Origin: JAYQKL01 sp049889535
Lineage (GTDB): Bacteria; Pseudomonadota; Alphaproteobacteria; RS24
Length of the DNA stretch: 64,000 nt
Direction: 5' to 3'
Assembly (NCBI GenBank): GCA_049889535.1
Contig: JBMHDF010000002.1
Coordinates: forward strand, 1 to 64,000
This document shows positions 1 to 9,344 of this stretch, piece by piece (positions within the stretch are counted from its first letter, which is position 1; every line of letters begins with the position of its first letter). The notes under the pieces were generated by a model. The model saw nothing but the letters and a program-made list of their open reading frames with translations, searched no databases and was not told the origin of the DNA. A program made the translations under genes and the position numbers.

Positions 1-667
1 CGACCATGATTGCGACGCCTTCGCGGTTCGGGTGGATGCCGTCGGGCTGGTTGAGCTGTGCGTCGCCCGCCACGCCGTCTAGGAAAAACGGCATCAGCGC
101 CAGCCCGTGTTTTTCGGCCAGCGCCGGATACACCGCATCAAAAGCCTGTTGATAGGCGGCGCCATAATTATCGGGCGCGCGCATGCCAGCCAGCAGCACC
201 GCCATATTTTTGGTTTTGGCTTTGGTGATAATGGCCTCAAGATTTTGCGACAGCGCTTTGGGCGGCAGCCCGCGCAGCAAATCATTGCCGCCTAGCGCGA
301 CGATTAAAAAATCAGTTTCTGGCGGCACCGACCAGTCAAACCGCGCCAGCCCGCCAGCGGAGGTATCGCCCGAAACCCCCGCATTGATGAGGGTGAGATG
401 CGGATAATCGCTTTTTAAAGCCGCGCGCAATTGCCCAACAAACCCGTCTTGTTGCGCCAGCCCATAGCCCGCCGTCAGGCTGTCGCCCAGCACCACCAAT
501 GTTTGCTGCTTGGGCTTGTCTTGTGCCAAATCCTGAGCCACCCCCTGAGCCACCCCCTGAGCAAGTGCCAGTGCTGGCCAAAACAGCATCCAAAACATCA
601 GCAACGCCGTAAAAGGAAACAGTTGCGTTTTTTGATAAAACCCAGCAAGGGCTATGATTTGCCGCAT
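1..667 (-). CDS. tesA: Arylesterase / GDSL lysophospholipase (TesA type), 3' end cut by window
   Basis: Secreted SGNH/GDSL-family esterase; the family hydrolyses short acyl esters, thioesters or lysophospholipids in the periplasm. The frame runs open from an ATG at 667 to the window edge (222 codons), so the C-terminus is missing. A signal peptide is visible (hydrophobic run ending in ALALA before Gln). The four family blocks follow in order: GDSLTAGYG with the nucleophilic Ser, GVSGDTSAGG, LGGNDLLRG, and DGIHPN with the catalytic Asp and His. Just after the signal peptide a GVAQ unit is duplicated, from a 12-bp tandem DNA repeat near 535-562. It is divergent from an ABC pair, the arrangement of E. 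coli tesA with ybbA-ybbP. No clear Shine-Dalgarno precedes the ATG. Confidence 0.9.
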   Translation of the reverse strand, partial: MRQIIALAGFYQKTQLFPFTALLMFWMLFWPALALAQGVAQGVAQDLAQDKPKQQTLVVLGDSLTAGYGLAQQDGFVGQLRAALKSDYPHLTLINAGVSGDTSAGGLARFDWSVPPETDFLIVALGGNDLLRGLPPKALSQNLEAIITKAKTKNMAVLLAGMRAPDNYGAAYQQAFDAVYPALAEKHGLALMPFFLDGVAGDAQLNQPDGIHPNREGVAIMV

Positions 668-731
668 GGTTCTGGCATATAGATGAATGGCCTGATTTTG
701 GATGTCGGCAGAAATAACGATAGGGTACACA

Positions 732-1448
732 ATGACATCTCCCATTATATTGGTTGATAATCTCAATATAAGCCTGCCGAGCCTTGCCGGCGAGGTCAAT
801 ATTTTGAAATCAATTAATTTATCCATTCAGTCTGGCGAGGTGGTGGCGATTACCGGGCCTTCAGGCTGCGGCAAAACCACTTTGTTAATGGCGCTGGCTG
901 GGCTGGAGCCACCAAGCACAGGCGCGATAACCATTGCCGGCATGGCGTATCAGGGGCAGGGCGAAGATGCACTGGCGCGGTTTCGGCGTAATCATATTGG
1001 CATTGTTTTCCAGTCTTTTCATTTGATGCCGACCATGACCGCGCTGGAAAATGTCACCCTGCCACTCGAATTAGCCAATGATAAAAATGCGCGTTTGGAA
1101 AAAGCCGAAGCCGCGCTTGACGAGGTCGGCTTATTGCATCGCAAATCGCATTATCCCAGCCAGCTTTCGGGCGGCGAGCAGCAGCGCGTGGCATTGGCAC
1201 GGGCAATGATAAGCAACCCGGCCGTGCTTTTGGCTGATGAACCGACGGGCAATCTCGACCAGAAATCTGGCCAACAGATTATGGATTTGATATTTCGCCT
1301 GCGTGAGAAAAAAGGCACAACGCTGGTGCTGGTCACGCATGACCAAAAGCTGGCGGCAAGATGTGACCGCATGATCCGACTGCAAGATGGCTGCCTCATG
1401 CAAGATGACTCTGTTGGTGCTAAGCCCTCCAATTCGGAGACAGCTTAA
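732..1448 (+). CDS. ybbA: ABC transporter ATP-binding protein, YbbA/LolD-like
   Basis: ATPase of a MacB/LolD-type ABC system, probably driving the FtsX-like permease encoded directly downstream. Visible motifs are Walker A (GPSGCGKTT), the Q-loop (VFQSFH), the signature LSGGEQQR, Walker B (LLADEPTGNLD) and the switch His (VTHD). The length of about 238 residues is normal for the family. An in-frame ATG at 702 would add ten residues, but the homologous core begins right after 732, so 732 is preferred. The stop overlaps the next start by one base (TAATG), implying translational coupling. Divergence from the esterase gene argues for the YbbA-YbbP identity rather than LolD. The transported substrate is not known. 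Confidence 0.88.
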   Translation: MTSPIILVDNLNISLPSLAGEVNILKSINLSIQSGEVVAITGPSGCGKTTLLMALAGLEPPSTGAITIAGMAYQGQGEDALARFRRNHIGIVFQSFHLMPTMTALENVTLPLELANDKNARLEKAEAALDEVGLLHRKSHYPSQLSGGEQQRVALARAMISNPAVLLADEPTGNLDQKSGQQIMDLIFRLREKKGTTLVLVTHDQKLAARCDRMIRLQDGCLMQDDSVGAKPSNSETA

Positions 1449-4057
1449 TGTCCCAAACCCAAGATGCGGCTCAAGATAAAAGCGATAATACATTGAGACT
1501 ATTGCCATTTTTGGCGCTTGGGCTGCGTCTTGCTTTTCGTGAATTTCGTAATGGGTTTCATGGCTTTCGGATTTTTCTCGGCTGTTTGCTCATTGGCGTT
1601 GGGGCGATTGCGGCGGTCGGTTCGGTTTCGGAATCTCTGGTGGCTGGTCTCAATGCAAAGGGGCGGCTGATTTTGGGCGGTGATATATCGCTACATGTGC
1701 ATAATCGCGAACTCACACCCACACAGCGCGATTGGCTCACGCAAAGATTTACCTTAAGCCATTATGTAAGTCTGCGCGGCATGGCCCAAACAATTTCTGC
1801 TGATGGCGCGGGAGATATTCAATCGGTTTTGGCTGAGGTCAAAGCCGTTGATAATGCCTATCCGCTGGTCGGGCGCGTGACCCTTAAAAACCCACAAAAT
1901 GATTTCCAGACAGCCCTGCAAAATGGGGTGGTTGTTGAACAGGCTTTGCTTGACCGTTTTCAGATAGAGCTTGGTGAGGCGTTTCAGCTTGGCACAAGCC
2001 AGCTTGTGATTACAGGGGTTTTAGATAATGAGCCTGACCGCCTTGCTGGTGGGTTCGCTTTGGGGCCGCGTATTTTATTAAGACAATCTTTATTGGCGCA
2101 AACTGGCTTGGCGACACCCGGCAGTTTGACCGAGCATCATTACTTACTGACCCAGCCTGAAACATCTTCACAATCGGATTTAACCGATGCGGTGGCCCAG
2201 ATTAAAGCGCAATTTCCGAATGCGGACGGGCATTTGCGTGACCGGCGTGACGCGTCGCCTTCTCTGCGGCGCAGCATTGAGCGCATTGCAATTTTTCTCA
2301 CTCTTGTTGGGCTGACGGCTTTGGTGGTAGGCGGCGTTGGGGTTGGCAATGCGGTCTCTGCCTATTTGGCACGCCGACGGCAAAGCATTGGCATTTTAAA
2401 ATCGCTTGGCGCTTCCGCGCGGCTGATTTATTTAATTTATTTATGCCAGATTGGCCTGATGGCGTTTATCGGCATAGCTGTTGGTCTCGCTATTGGGGCG
2501 GTATTTCCCTATATGGCTCATTTTTTTGTGGCAGATTTATTGCCCTTTGAAATGAATTTGCGCCCGCATGCCAACGCGCTGTTGCCTGCTGCCGCTTTTG
2601 GCGTTTTGACAGCATTTATTTTTGCCATGCGCCCGTTGCAAAATGCCTGCGCGGTGCCAGCAACAAATTTGTTCCAGCCCCGCGATTTAATGGCGTCAAC
2701 AAAGCGACAATTGGCGGGTTTTTCTTTTGTGCCATTTGCCTTTATCGCGACGGCTCTGGGGTTGGTTTTGGTGGCGCTTTATGTTGTGCAACGCGTTGAT
2801 GTAACACTTTATTTTATTCTGGGCTTATTAGCCTCTTATCTTTTATTGCGGTTGGCGGCTTATTTGCTGATGCGTTTGGCGCGCGCTTTGGGGCGTCCGC
2901 GCAATCCAGTTTTGCGTCTCGCGCTAGCCAATCTATACCGCCCGGGGGCGCCGACAAAAACCGCCATGCTAACCATTGGCCTTTCAGTCACGCTTTTGTC
3001 CATCATCACTTTGGTTGATGGCAATTTGAACCAGCAATTTAGCAAAAGCCTGCCTGCCGATACACCAAGTTATTTTTTACTTGATGTGCAAACCCAACAA
3101 TTGGCCGATGTCAAAACGCAGGCAGAAGCGGTGCCAGGTTTTGCAGGTTTAAATGCTGTGCCCATGCTGCGCGGGCGGGTGACGCATATGGCGGGTGTGC
3201 CGGCTGCGCAATTGAGCCCCTCTGAAGATGTGGATTGGGTGCTGCGTGGGGATCGCGGCATCACTTATGCGGCACAATTACCGCAAGGCTCTGAGCTGGT
3301 TGCAGGTGACTGGTGGCCACAAGATTATCAGGGGCCAGCTTTGGTCTCGATAGAAGATCGCGTAGCTTATGGTTTTGGCCTGTCAATTGGTGACGAAATT
3401 GGCGTTAATATTTTGGGGCGCGACATGAGCGCCCGAATTGCGAGCTTGCGCAAGGTAGATTACCAAAATATGGGGCTTAATTTTGTCTTTGTGTTTTCGC
3501 CGAATATGTTAATGGCCGCGCCGCATACACACGCCATGACGGTCACTTTAGATGAAGAAGACCCGCAGGCTGTTTTAACATTTCGCCAAAATTTATTAAG
3601 ACAGTTTCCCAATATTTCGATTATTCGGGTTAAGGAGTCGGTAGAGCAGATTTTTGATTTGCTGGCGGATTTAAACCTCGGCGTGCGGGTGATGAGCGTG
3701 ATTACCATTATAGCGGGGGTTTTGGTTTTGGCGGGCGCATTGGCCAGCGGTCATCATATGCGGCTTTTTGATACGGTGATGTTGAAAGTTTTAGGCGCAT
3801 CGCGCCGGCAAATTTTGGCTGTTTATTTACTCGAATATTTATTGCTCGGGCTCGGTGCTGCTCTGATTGCGGCCAGTGTGGGCGGGTTTGCCGCCTATCT
3901 TATCATCGTTAAATTGATGCAAATTGAATTTGTTTTACTGCCCTCAGCGCTTTTGGTCACAATCTTTGGGGCGACCAGCCTGACTATTTGTTTGGGGTTG
4001 ATTGGTACATGGCAAATTTTGGGCGCAAAATCTGTGCCTGTTTTGCGGGCGGGTTAA
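1448..4057 (+). CDS. ybbP: FtsX-like ABC permease, YbbP family
   Basis: Large inner-membrane permease of 869 residues. It has an N-terminal membrane segment (about 37-60), a large periplasmic domain, an FtsX-type three-helix block (about 280-400), a middle membrane pair (about 425-475), a second periplasmic domain and a C-terminal FtsX block (about 755-860). This duplicated architecture is that of YbbP. The family resembles LolC/E and MacB, which move lipids or envelope molecules mechanically rather than through a channel; the actual substrate is unknown. It overlaps the ATPase gene by one base and the pair is almost certainly one transporter. The nearby secreted esterase suggests a lipid-related role, as inferred for the E. 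coli cluster. Confidence 0.88.
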   Translation: MSQTQDAAQDKSDNTLRLLPFLALGLRLAFREFRNGFHGFRIFLGCLLIGVGAIAAVGSVSESLVAGLNAKGRLILGGDISLHVHNRELTPTQRDWLTQRFTLSHYVSLRGMAQTISADGAGDIQSVLAEVKAVDNAYPLVGRVTLKNPQNDFQTALQNGVVVEQALLDRFQIELGEAFQLGTSQLVITGVLDNEPDRLAGGFALGPRILLRQSLLAQTGLATPGSLTEHHYLLTQPETSSQSDLTDAVAQIKAQFPNADGHLRDRRDASPSLRRSIERIAIFLTLVGLTALVVGGVGVGNAVSAYLARRRQSIGILKSLGASARLIYLIYLCQIGLMAFIGIAVGLAIGAVFPYMAHFFVADLLPFEMNLRPHANALLPAAAFGVLTAFIFAMRPLQNACAVPATNLFQPRDLMASTKRQLAGFSFVPFAFIATALGLVLVALYVVQRVDVTLYFILGLLASYLLLRLAAYLLMRLARALGRPRNPVLRLALANLYRPGAPTKTAMLTIGLSVTLLSIITLVDGNLNQQFSKSLPADTPSYFLLDVQTQQLADVKTQAEAVPGFAGLNAVPMLRGRVTHMAGVPAAQLSPSEDVDWVLRGDRGITYAAQLPQGSELVAGDWWPQDYQGPALVSIEDRVAYGFGLSIGDEIGVNILGRDMSARIASLRKVDYQNMGLNFVFVFSPNMLMAAPHTHAMTVTLDEEDPQAVLTFRQNLLRQFPNISIIRVKESVEQIFDLLADLNLGVRVMSVITIIAGVLVLAGALASGHHMRLFDTVMLKVLGASRRQILAVYLLEYLLLGLGAALIAASVGGFAAYLIIVKLMQIEFVLLPSALLVTIFGATSLTICLGLIGTWQILGAKSVPVLRAG

Positions 4058-4085
4058 GTTTTCGACAAAAATTCTCCGATTAGCC

Positions 4086-4116
4086 TTGAAATTTGCGCCT
4101 TTTGCTCTGATATTAT
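4086..4116 (+). promoter_or_regulatory. Possible sigma-70-type promoter of the BI-1 gene
   Basis: TTGAAA at 4086-4091 and TATTAT at 4111-4116 lie 19 bases apart, a long but tolerable spacing, 27 bases before the next start codon. Other -10 choices (ATATTA, TATATC) overlap. This is a motif match by eye only. Confidence 0.3.
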
Positions 4117-4142
4117 CTATATCTAACAGAAAGAGGTTCATA

Positions 4143-4853
4143 ATGTCTGATTTTGACAATATCCAAACGTCAGCGGCATCCAGTCAAGCCCAAGCCGTTA
4201 ATGAAGGGCTTCGTATTTATATGAGTAAAGTCTATAACCATATGGCAATTGGCCTGTTGGTGACGGCTTTGGTGGCCTATTTTGGTGCATCTTCTGGTAT
4301 TTATTACCAAATCGCAAGCACGCCCCTTATCTGGGTGGTGATGTTCGCCCCGCTTGTGATGGCGATTTATTTCTCTGTGCGCATTATGAAAATGAGCTTT
4401 GCGAAAGCCAGAGGTCTGTTTTACACCTATTCAGCCATGATGGGGCTGTCCTTGTCCTATGTGTTTTTGGCTTATACGGGTGAGAGCGTGACAACCACAT
4501 TTTTGGTCACCGCCGCTTCTTTCGGGGCGCTCAGCCTTTATGGATATACCACAAAGCGTGATTTATCGGCATTTGGCTCGTTTTTGATTATGGGTCTGTT
4601 TGGCATTATTTTAGCGTCTATTGTCAATCTTTTCATCGCCAGCTCAGCCCTGCATTTTGCTATTTCAGTTTTGGGTGTGCTGCTTTTTGCTGGCCTGACT
4701 GCCTATGACACGCAAGATATTAAGCGGATTTACCATGCTGGTGATAGTCGTGAAGTCGCCGAGAAAAAAGCGATTTATGGCTCATTCCGTCTCTACCTTG
4801 ATTTCATCAATATGTTTTTGTTCCTGTTGCAATTTTTGGGCAATCGCGAATAG
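4143..4853 (+). CDS. Bax inhibitor-1/YccA family membrane protein
   Basis: Integral inner-membrane protein of 236 residues with about seven hydrophobic helices. The family shares a fold with the pH-sensitive calcium leak channel BsYetJ, and YccA interacts with FtsH in E. coli. The C-terminal family signature is visible (GLTAYDTQDIKR, then a short loop and LYLDFINMFL). The start at 4143 is chosen because AGAAAGAGG lies nine bases upstream and the protein then begins MSDFDN, as in alphaproteobacterial homologues; an open frame extends further upstream into the permease gene but has no ribosome site. It is followed by a strong intrinsic terminator, so it is the last gene of this plus-strand group. 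Confidence 0.92.
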   Translation: MSDFDNIQTSAASSQAQAVNEGLRIYMSKVYNHMAIGLLVTALVAYFGASSGIYYQIASTPLIWVVMFAPLVMAIYFSVRIMKMSFAKARGLFYTYSAMMGLSLSYVFLAYTGESVTTTFLVTAASFGALSLYGYTTKRDLSAFGSFLIMGLFGIILASIVNLFIASSALHFAISVLGVLLFAGLTAYDTQDIKRIYHAGDSREVAEKKAIYGSFRLYLDFINMFLFLLQFLGNRE

Positions 4854-4875
4854 ACCTATTTGAGATTATCAATTC

Positions 4876-4917
4876 AAACCCCCATTGTTTTATGCAAACG
4901 ACAATGGGGGTTTTTTT
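4876..4917 (+). terminator. Intrinsic terminator of the BI-1 gene
   Basis: A 13-bp perfect stem (AAACCCCCATTGT paired with ACAATGGGGGTTT) with a 12-base loop, followed by T7. It abuts the stop codon of the converging membrane-protein gene. Confidence 0.92.
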
Positions 4918-5926
4918 ATAGCGCGGGCAAAAACGCCTGTATGGATGGCGGCAGTTTGCTCACTATAAACTTGCGGGTGCTGTGCCAAAAAGCCGAAAGC
5001 AATAAAAGCCCACTGCCAATCACAAAAGCGGTGAGGGTTATGCCTGTTTCCACCAATCCATAATTAAGGAAAATAGATTGCAGCGCATAAAGTGCATAGA
5101 TAAGTCCTGATACCATGAGCGCGCGGCGGTCTATGCATATCGATATGAGTGATATGAATAAATAGATTCCGATGATGAAACCAGCGCCCATCAATCCATC
5201 AGCCTGTGTGCCTTCTAATAAATAGGTAAAAGGTGGGTGTATGAGTAATGGTGCGGCTAAAAAATGTAGCCAGAATGCGCTATCGGAACGATAGGTCAGG
5301 CGGTCCCTATCACTTAAGTCACACATCATGGCTGCCAGCAAAACCAAAAGCCCACCAATAAATAAAATGCTGCGAAAATATTCGGACAGGCTGGGAAAAG
5401 CATAGAGCAGCGAGCTGATGCCAAGGGCTAACACGGCTCCCGCGCCAAGAGCGGGTGTGATGGGTACGCGAAACCGATACCAGTGAAGAAAAGCCGCGAG
5501 ACCCGCTGCAAGAGAAGAGGTCATTAAATTGACGCGCTCTGTATCGATTGAGAAAGTACCAGGCGCGACATCTGTCGCCTTCATCGCGCAATAAACAAAA
5601 GCGAAAAGCAAGGTGATGGAGGGCAGCGCCAAATGCCGCTTGCGGGAAAAATATTCTGCCAGACCCCAAGTTAAGCCCGCCGTCAGAATAAAATTAATTT
5701 GCTCTGAAAAATAAAGACCCAGTAACCCGTGCCCTGCCCAAATGACCAACAGGCAGGCGAAGCTGACGAAAATATCGTTAAAGCTTGTGATAAATCGAAA
5801 ATTTTCTTCATCTATGGCCGGGCCGTGATGGCGCTCGGCAACAAAACGACGAAAACTTTCAACCTGTGCGGGTTTAAGAATGCCTGCCTTTTCTGCGGCG
5901 GTTAAATCTTCTTCAGTATAGGGCAT
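4916..5926 (-). CDS. Polytopic membrane protein of unknown function
   Basis: I do not recognise a named family with confidence. The 336-residue product has a short soluble N-terminus (about 1-45, beginning MPYTEEDLTAAEKAGILK, resembling the start of DUF2157-like proteins) and then roughly nine or ten hydrophobic helices to the C-terminus. No catalytic or cofactor motif stands out. It starts 16 bases after the DUF2794 gene stop, so the two are probably co-transcribed. The gene ends on the terminator of the converging BI-1 gene. A DUF2157/DUF4401-type membrane protein is the best guess; an orphan alphaproteobacterial family is the alternative. Confidence 0.75.
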   Translation of the reverse strand: MPYTEEDLTAAEKAGILKPAQVESFRRFVAERHHGPAIDEENFRFITSFNDIFVSFACLLVIWAGHGLLGLYFSEQINFILTAGLTWGLAEYFSRKRHLALPSITLLFAFVYCAMKATDVAPGTFSIDTERVNLMTSSLAAGLAAFLHWYRFRVPITPALGAGAVLALGISSLLYAFPSLSEYFRSILFIGGLLVLLAAMMCDLSDRDRLTYRSDSAFWLHFLAAPLLIHPPFTYLLEGTQADGLMGAGFIIGIYLFISLISICIDRRALMVSGLIYALYALQSIFLNYGLVETGITLTAFVIGSGLLLLSAFWHSTRKFIVSKLPPSIQAFLPAL

Positions 5927-5942
5927 TTATTTGATGTCACCT

Positions 5943-6320
5943 TTATCTGATTTTTACAGCCTGTTTATCTAGAAACACCAATAGCCGCTCAAGATGGTTG
6001 CTGCGTTTGAGTACATGGCCATGTGCATTGACAACGGCATATAAGCCTTGCCGTCGCAGGGCGGGGGTTTTTTCAATTCGAAAATGTGGCATATCATGAG
6101 CATTCTTAAAAACACTGAAAACAGCCATATTGCTGGTCGCGTCAATGGCATAATCGCGCCAGCGTCCTTGCGCGACATGGCGCCCATATAAACCTAAAAG
6201 TCTGTTGAGTTCCTCGCGGCTCCACATAATCTGTCGCGGCGCAATCCTTCTTGCGCGTGCTTCACGCTCATAAGCATTGCCAATGAAAGATATCTGGTTG
6301 CGAGCAAGTGGCTGTGACAT
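5943..6320 (-). CDS. DUF2794 domain protein
   Basis: Small soluble protein of 125 residues, a conserved alphaproteobacterial family of unknown function. The recognisable core is REELNRLLGLYGRHVAQG, then WRDYAID, AVFSVFKN and FRIEKTP. The start at 6320 (MSQPLARN) is preferred because a longer frame to 6413 would run back through the aconitase terminator and into the aconitase stop codon. It lies downstream of acnA after that terminator and 16 bases before the next gene, forming a probable two-gene unit with the membrane protein. Its position beside acnA and the ccm genes is, as I recall, common in the class. Confidence 0.85.
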   Translation of the reverse strand: MSQPLARNQISFIGNAYEREARARRIAPRQIMWSREELNRLLGLYGRHVAQGRWRDYAIDATSNMAVFSVFKNAHDMPHFRIEKTPALRRQGLYAVVNAHGHVLKRSNHLERLLVFLDKQAVKIR

Positions 6321-6353
6321 AGCAAAAGCTTGCCCTGTTTTGGGGGCGAGTGC

Positions 6354-6386
6354 AAATAAAAACACCGCCTGCGAGGGCGGTGTTTT
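6354..6386 (-). terminator. Intrinsic terminator of acnA
   Basis: Read on the minus strand: stem AAAACACCGCC paired with GGCGGTGTTTT around a 6-base loop, followed by a T-rich tail. It lies about 25 bases past the acnA stop and upstream of the DUF2794 start. Confidence 0.88.
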
Positions 6387-6409
6387 CATTATCATATTTG
6401 GTTTTGGGA

Positions 6410-9148
6410 TCAAGCTGCTGCAAGCTGGCGCAGCACAAATTGCAAAATCCCCCCGCTTTGGAAATAATCCACTTCATCAGCCGTATCAATGCGGCCAAGC
6501 AATTCGACTTTTTGCTTCTTGCCATTTTTACGGGTGATGACCATTGTGAATTTCTGGCGTGGTTTAATCGTGCCGTCTAACCCCTCAATCGTGACGGTCT
6601 CTGTGCCGTCAAGTTTCAGCTTAGCCCAGCTCATATCGCCCATGAATTGCAATGGCGCGACACCCATGCCAACAAGGTTCGAGCGGTGAATGCGCTCAAA
6701 ACTTTCAGCAACTACGGCCCGCACACCCAAAAGCCGGGTGCCTTTAGCGGCCCAGTCACGACTAGAGCCTGTGCCATATTCCTTACCAGCAAACACAACC
6801 AATGGTGTTGATTTTTTCGCATATTCAATAGCGGCATCATAAATTGGCATCACCTTATTCGCCGGCTGCAATTTGGTAAACCCGCCCTCAGTACCAGGTG
6901 CCATATGGTTGCGAATGCGGATATTGGCAAAAGTACCGCGCATCATGACTTCATGATTACCACGCCGCGAGCCATAAGAATTAAAGTCAATGGCTTTCAC
7001 TTTATTCTTTTTCAAATAAAGGCCAGCCGGACTATCCGCTTTAATTGCACCCGCAGGCGAAATGTGGTCAGTGGTGATGCTGTCACCAAGTAAAGCTAGA
7101 ATGCGCGCATTTTCAACAGGCGCAACCGCTGCCGGGCCTTCGCCAAGCCCATCAAAGAAGCTTGGTTTTTGTACATAGGTTGATTTTTTATCCCATGCAA
7201 AAGTCTGGCCTTTGGCGGGTTTGATTTTCCGCCAGCCCGCATCGCCTTTAAACACATCTTTATAACGCTCACGGAACATGGCAGGCGTCACACATTTGCG
7301 CACGGTATCGGCAATTTCTTTTGTGCTTGGCCAAATGTCAGAAAGATAAACAGGCTGGCCCTTTTTATCCGTGCCAATCGGGTCTGTAGCCAGATTGATA
7401 TTGACTGAACCTGCCAGCGCATAGGCGACCACCAGCATAGGGGAGGCTAGATAATTAGCGCGCACATCCTGACTGACCCGACCTTCAAAATTCCGATTGC
7501 CTGATAGTACAGAAGTGACAACCAAATCATTATCATTTACTGCTTTTGAAATAGGTGCCGGTAATGGGCCAGAATTCCCAATGCAGGTTGTGCAGCCATA
7601 GCCGACTAGATTAAAACCAAGTTTATTTAGGTCTTTTTGCAAATCTGCTTTTTTCAAATAGTCAGTGACGACCTGAGAACCAGGTGCGAGAGAAGTTTTA
7701 ACCCAAGGTTTAACCTTAAGCCCTCGAGCAGCTGCATTGCGAGCAACCAAGCCCGCCCCTAACATAACAGATGGGTTTGAAGTATTGGTACAAGATGTGA
7801 TGGCAGCGATGACCACATCACCATGACCTAAATCATGATTGGTGCCGCGTACTTTGACACGCTTATCAGCCTCTTTCTTCTTAACGCCCAAATCATTTAA
7901 TGCGGTTGCAAAGCTTTCTGGCATGGCATCAAGTAAAACGCGATCTTGCGGACGTTTCGGACCAGCCAAGCTTGGCTTAATGGTTTTTAAATCGAGTGAT
8001 AGGGTTGAAGTAAAGACTGGGTCAGGTGAATTTTTCGTTCGATACATGCCCTGTGCTTTGGCGTATTTCTCAACCAAATCAATACGGGCTTTTTTGCGCC
8101 CTGTTGCTTTAAGGTAAGATAATGTGTCGCTATCAACTGGGAAGAAACCGCATGTCGCGCCATATTCTGGCGCCATATTGGCAATGGTTGCCTGGTCTTC
8201 TAAAGACAAGTGGTCGAGGCCAGGCCCATAAAATTCAACAAATTTGCCAACCACACCTTTTTTGCGCAGCATTTCAACAATGGTCAGCACTAAATCTGTC
8301 GCTGTCGCGCCCTCAGGCAATTTGCCGCTAAGCTTGAAGCCAATCACTTCTGGTAACAACATTGAAATAGGCTGGCCCAGCATCGCCGCTTCGGCCTCAA
8401 TGCCGCCAACACCCCAACCTAAAACAGCCATGCCATTAACCATTGTTGTGTGGCTATCTGTGCCAACCAGTGTATCCGGATAGGCCACTTCAACGGTTTT
8501 ACCTTTGATTTTTTCTTTGCGTGTCCAAACAGTCTGGGCAAGGTTTTCTAAATTAACTTGGTGGCAAATACCTGTACCCGGCGGTACAACGCGGAAATTT
8601 TCAAAGGCCTCGCTGCCCCAACGCAAAAACTCATAGCGCTCGCCATTACGCTGATATTCCAAATCTACATTTTGTTTAAGCGCATTATTAGTGCCAAAAT
8701 TATCCACCATGACAGAATGGTCAATCACCAAATCAACAGGTGTGAGTGGGTTGATTTTTTTTGTATCGCCACCAATGTCAGCCATTGCGTTGCGCATGCT
8801 CGCCAAATCAACAACGGCTGGCACACCAGTAAAATCCTGCATCAGAACACGGGCAGGGCGATAAGCAATTTCGCGATTTGATTTACGCCGTGTCATCCAG
8901 CTTTTAACAGCCTTAATATCAGCCGCTTTCACTGTGCGGCCGTCTTCATAGCGCAAAAGATTTTCAAGCAAAACCTTCATTGAATTTGGCAGGCGGGAAA
9001 TGCCATCCAGACCATTTTTTTCTGCAGCCTTTAAGCTGTAATAAACATAAGTTTTATTGCCAACCTTTAGGGTTTTGCGCGCTCCAAAACTATTTGGATG
9101 CGTGTCTGTTGCAGCGGTTTTGCGAGAAGCTTTTTTGCCTGTAGCCAT
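6410..9148 (-). CDS. acnA: Aconitate hydratase A
   Basis: Converts citrate to isocitrate in the TCA cycle; cytosolic 4Fe-4S enzyme. The length of 912 residues matches the AcnA/IRP1 type. The cluster cysteines are visible in TSCTNTSNP (about residue 450) and YGCTTCIGNSGP (about 517 and 520). Other family blocks are VGTDSHTTM, LGDSITTDHISPAGAI and KEYGTGSSRDWAAKG with the substrate-binding Ser and Arg of the swivel domain. The start codon is preceded by a GGAAATAAA-type site. It is transcribed away from ccmA across a 196-bp AT-rich spacer that must hold both promoters, and it ends in its own terminator. AcnA-type proteins can also act as iron-responsive RNA binders; nothing in the sequence tests this. 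Confidence 0.98.
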   Translation of the reverse strand: MATGKKASRKTAATDTHPNSFGARKTLKVGNKTYVYYSLKAAEKNGLDGISRLPNSMKVLLENLLRYEDGRTVKAADIKAVKSWMTRRKSNREIAYRPARVLMQDFTGVPAVVDLASMRNAMADIGGDTKKINPLTPVDLVIDHSVMVDNFGTNNALKQNVDLEYQRNGERYEFLRWGSEAFENFRVVPPGTGICHQVNLENLAQTVWTRKEKIKGKTVEVAYPDTLVGTDSHTTMVNGMAVLGWGVGGIEAEAAMLGQPISMLLPEVIGFKLSGKLPEGATATDLVLTIVEMLRKKGVVGKFVEFYGPGLDHLSLEDQATIANMAPEYGATCGFFPVDSDTLSYLKATGRKKARIDLVEKYAKAQGMYRTKNSPDPVFTSTLSLDLKTIKPSLAGPKRPQDRVLLDAMPESFATALNDLGVKKKEADKRVKVRGTNHDLGHGDVVIAAITSCTNTSNPSVMLGAGLVARNAAARGLKVKPWVKTSLAPGSQVVTDYLKKADLQKDLNKLGFNLVGYGCTTCIGNSGPLPAPISKAVNDNDLVVTSVLSGNRNFEGRVSQDVRANYLASPMLVVAYALAGSVNINLATDPIGTDKKGQPVYLSDIWPSTKEIADTVRKCVTPAMFRERYKDVFKGDAGWRKIKPAKGQTFAWDKKSTYVQKPSFFDGLGEGPAAVAPVENARILALLGDSITTDHISPAGAIKADSPAGLYLKKNKVKAIDFNSYGSRRGNHEVMMRGTFANIRIRNHMAPGTEGGFTKLQPANKVMPIYDAAIEYAKKSTPLVVFAGKEYGTGSSRDWAAKGTRLLGVRAVVAESFERIHRSNLVGMGVAPLQFMGDMSWAKLKLDGTETVTIEGLDGTIKPRQKFTMVITRKNGKKQKVELLGRIDTADEVDYFQSGGILQFVLRQLAAA

Positions 9149-9344
9149 GGTTTATTTCCTTATCATCAAGCGCGAATAAAAATGTGCCTAAAACGTGGGC
9201 GCAATATACTGGTCTTTTATAAAAAATCCAATTTAAAAAATAAGCGAAAGCGAAACCCAAACAGAAGTGCCCAGTTATGGAAACAATGAAATATAGATTT
9301 AGATAAACATAGCCGTTTAGAAGAAGATTGAGTATGTTAAACCG

